Notes under the pieces: model-generated
The model's input: the letters and a program-made list of their open reading frames with translations, nothing else
The model's database searches: none
What the model was told of the DNA's origin: nothing
In this document: piece after piece, positions 63,937-64,000 of the stretch
How positions within the stretch are numbered: position 1 is the stretch's first letter
Layout of the letters: each line of letters starts with the position of its first letter
NCBI RefSeq assembly: GCF_002020135.1
Contig: NZ_MPZS01000001.1
Coordinates: forward strand, 2,034,935 to 2,098,934
DNA length: 64,000 bases
Source: Thioclava marina
GTDB taxonomy: Bacteria; Pseudomonadota; Alphaproteobacteria; Rhodobacterales; Rhodobacteraceae
Direction of reading: 5' to 3'
Made by a program: the position numbers and the translations under genes

Positions 63937-64000
63937 TTGATGGATATCTGAAGAGATATGTGGGCGGTTTGGTCATATACGACGCGAACCGGAGCATATC

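Larger units (their letters stand above)
63585..64000 (+). other. Non-coding upstream region of an rRNA operon
   Basis: 416 bases without a convincing gene. The first 160 are AT-rich (poly-A/T tracts at 63686-63740), fitting an UP-element-like region. Then the promoter and a leader with boxA. The leader text after boxA resembles pre-16S leaders of Rhodobacteraceae. No 16S sequence is present yet. Confidence 0.75.

Noticed and set aside
63585..64000. 16S rRNA gene within the window
   Set aside because: Only promoter, boxA and leader are present; no 16S 5' core sequence was seen.

Overview
This window is a GC-rich bacterial chromosome segment, most likely from a Rhodobacterales (Rhodobacteraceae/Paracoccaceae) alphaproteobacterium. 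The call rests on protein style and gene neighbourhoods: a dnaK promoter matching the alphaproteobacterial RpoH consensus, a TTAA-N7-TTAA-type (CtrA-like) box between flagellar operons, a lpxK-waaA-DUF4170 cluster, an msrP-msrQ pair, and an rrn promoter with boxA at the right edge. The genus cannot be fixed by reading alone; Thioclava or a relative is a weak guess. No insertion sequence, prophage, CRISPR array, tRNA or complete rRNA gene was seen. The segment looks like compact core chromosome with many stop/start overlaps.

Layout. 1-9.9 kb: 3' end of secA, a secreted protein of unknown function, radC, the dnaK-dnaJ chaperone pair with a heat-shock promoter, the DNA dealkylase alkB, an alkane-monooxygenase-like membrane di-iron enzyme, mutY, a DciA-like DUF721 protein and a DsbA-like oxidoreductase. 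9.9-19.9 kb: lipid A/Kdo genes (lpxK, waaA), a DUF4170 protein, a TIM-barrel isomerase-like protein, zapE, a flavin-dependent oxidoreductase, folC, accD, a CPBP-type membrane protease and a TSUP permease.

19.9-39.0 kb is a 19-kb flagellar island. It has fliI on the minus strand; a plus-strand operon flgB-flgC-fliE-fliQ-flgF-flgG-flgA-flgH-fliL2; a long minus-strand operon fliL-DUF6468-motE-like-motA-[762-aa protein]-sltF-like-flhA-fliR-flhB-fliJ-like; and a plus-strand operon fliF-fliH-fliN-fliP. Together they supply the rod, MS ring, L ring, much of the export gate and ATPase complex, and part of the stator. The hook, filament, P ring, fliG, fliM and motB are not in the window. The most novel item is the 762-aa exported protein between motA and sltF: an AMIN-like N-terminus, a proline-rich linker and an alpha-helical repeat region. 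With a MotE-like gene in the same operon, it is a candidate MotC-like stator partner.

39.0-64 kb: def, a catalytically degenerate second deformylase and fmt; a PatB/MalY-type aminotransferase; a lytic transglycosylase; a type I secretion pair whose ATPase has a broken signature motif and H-loop; mlaA-mlaC; a class A penicillin-binding protein; two tandem glnK-amt units with nearly identical glnK genes but different Amt subfamilies; a marR-emrA-emrB efflux operon with a 20-bp palindromic operator candidate; an aromatic aminotransferase and a sulfurtransferase; smpB; a two-helix K+ channel; a DUF302 protein; msrP-msrQ; and a 400-bp non-coding stretch holding an rrn promoter and leader. The 16S gene should begin just beyond the right edge.
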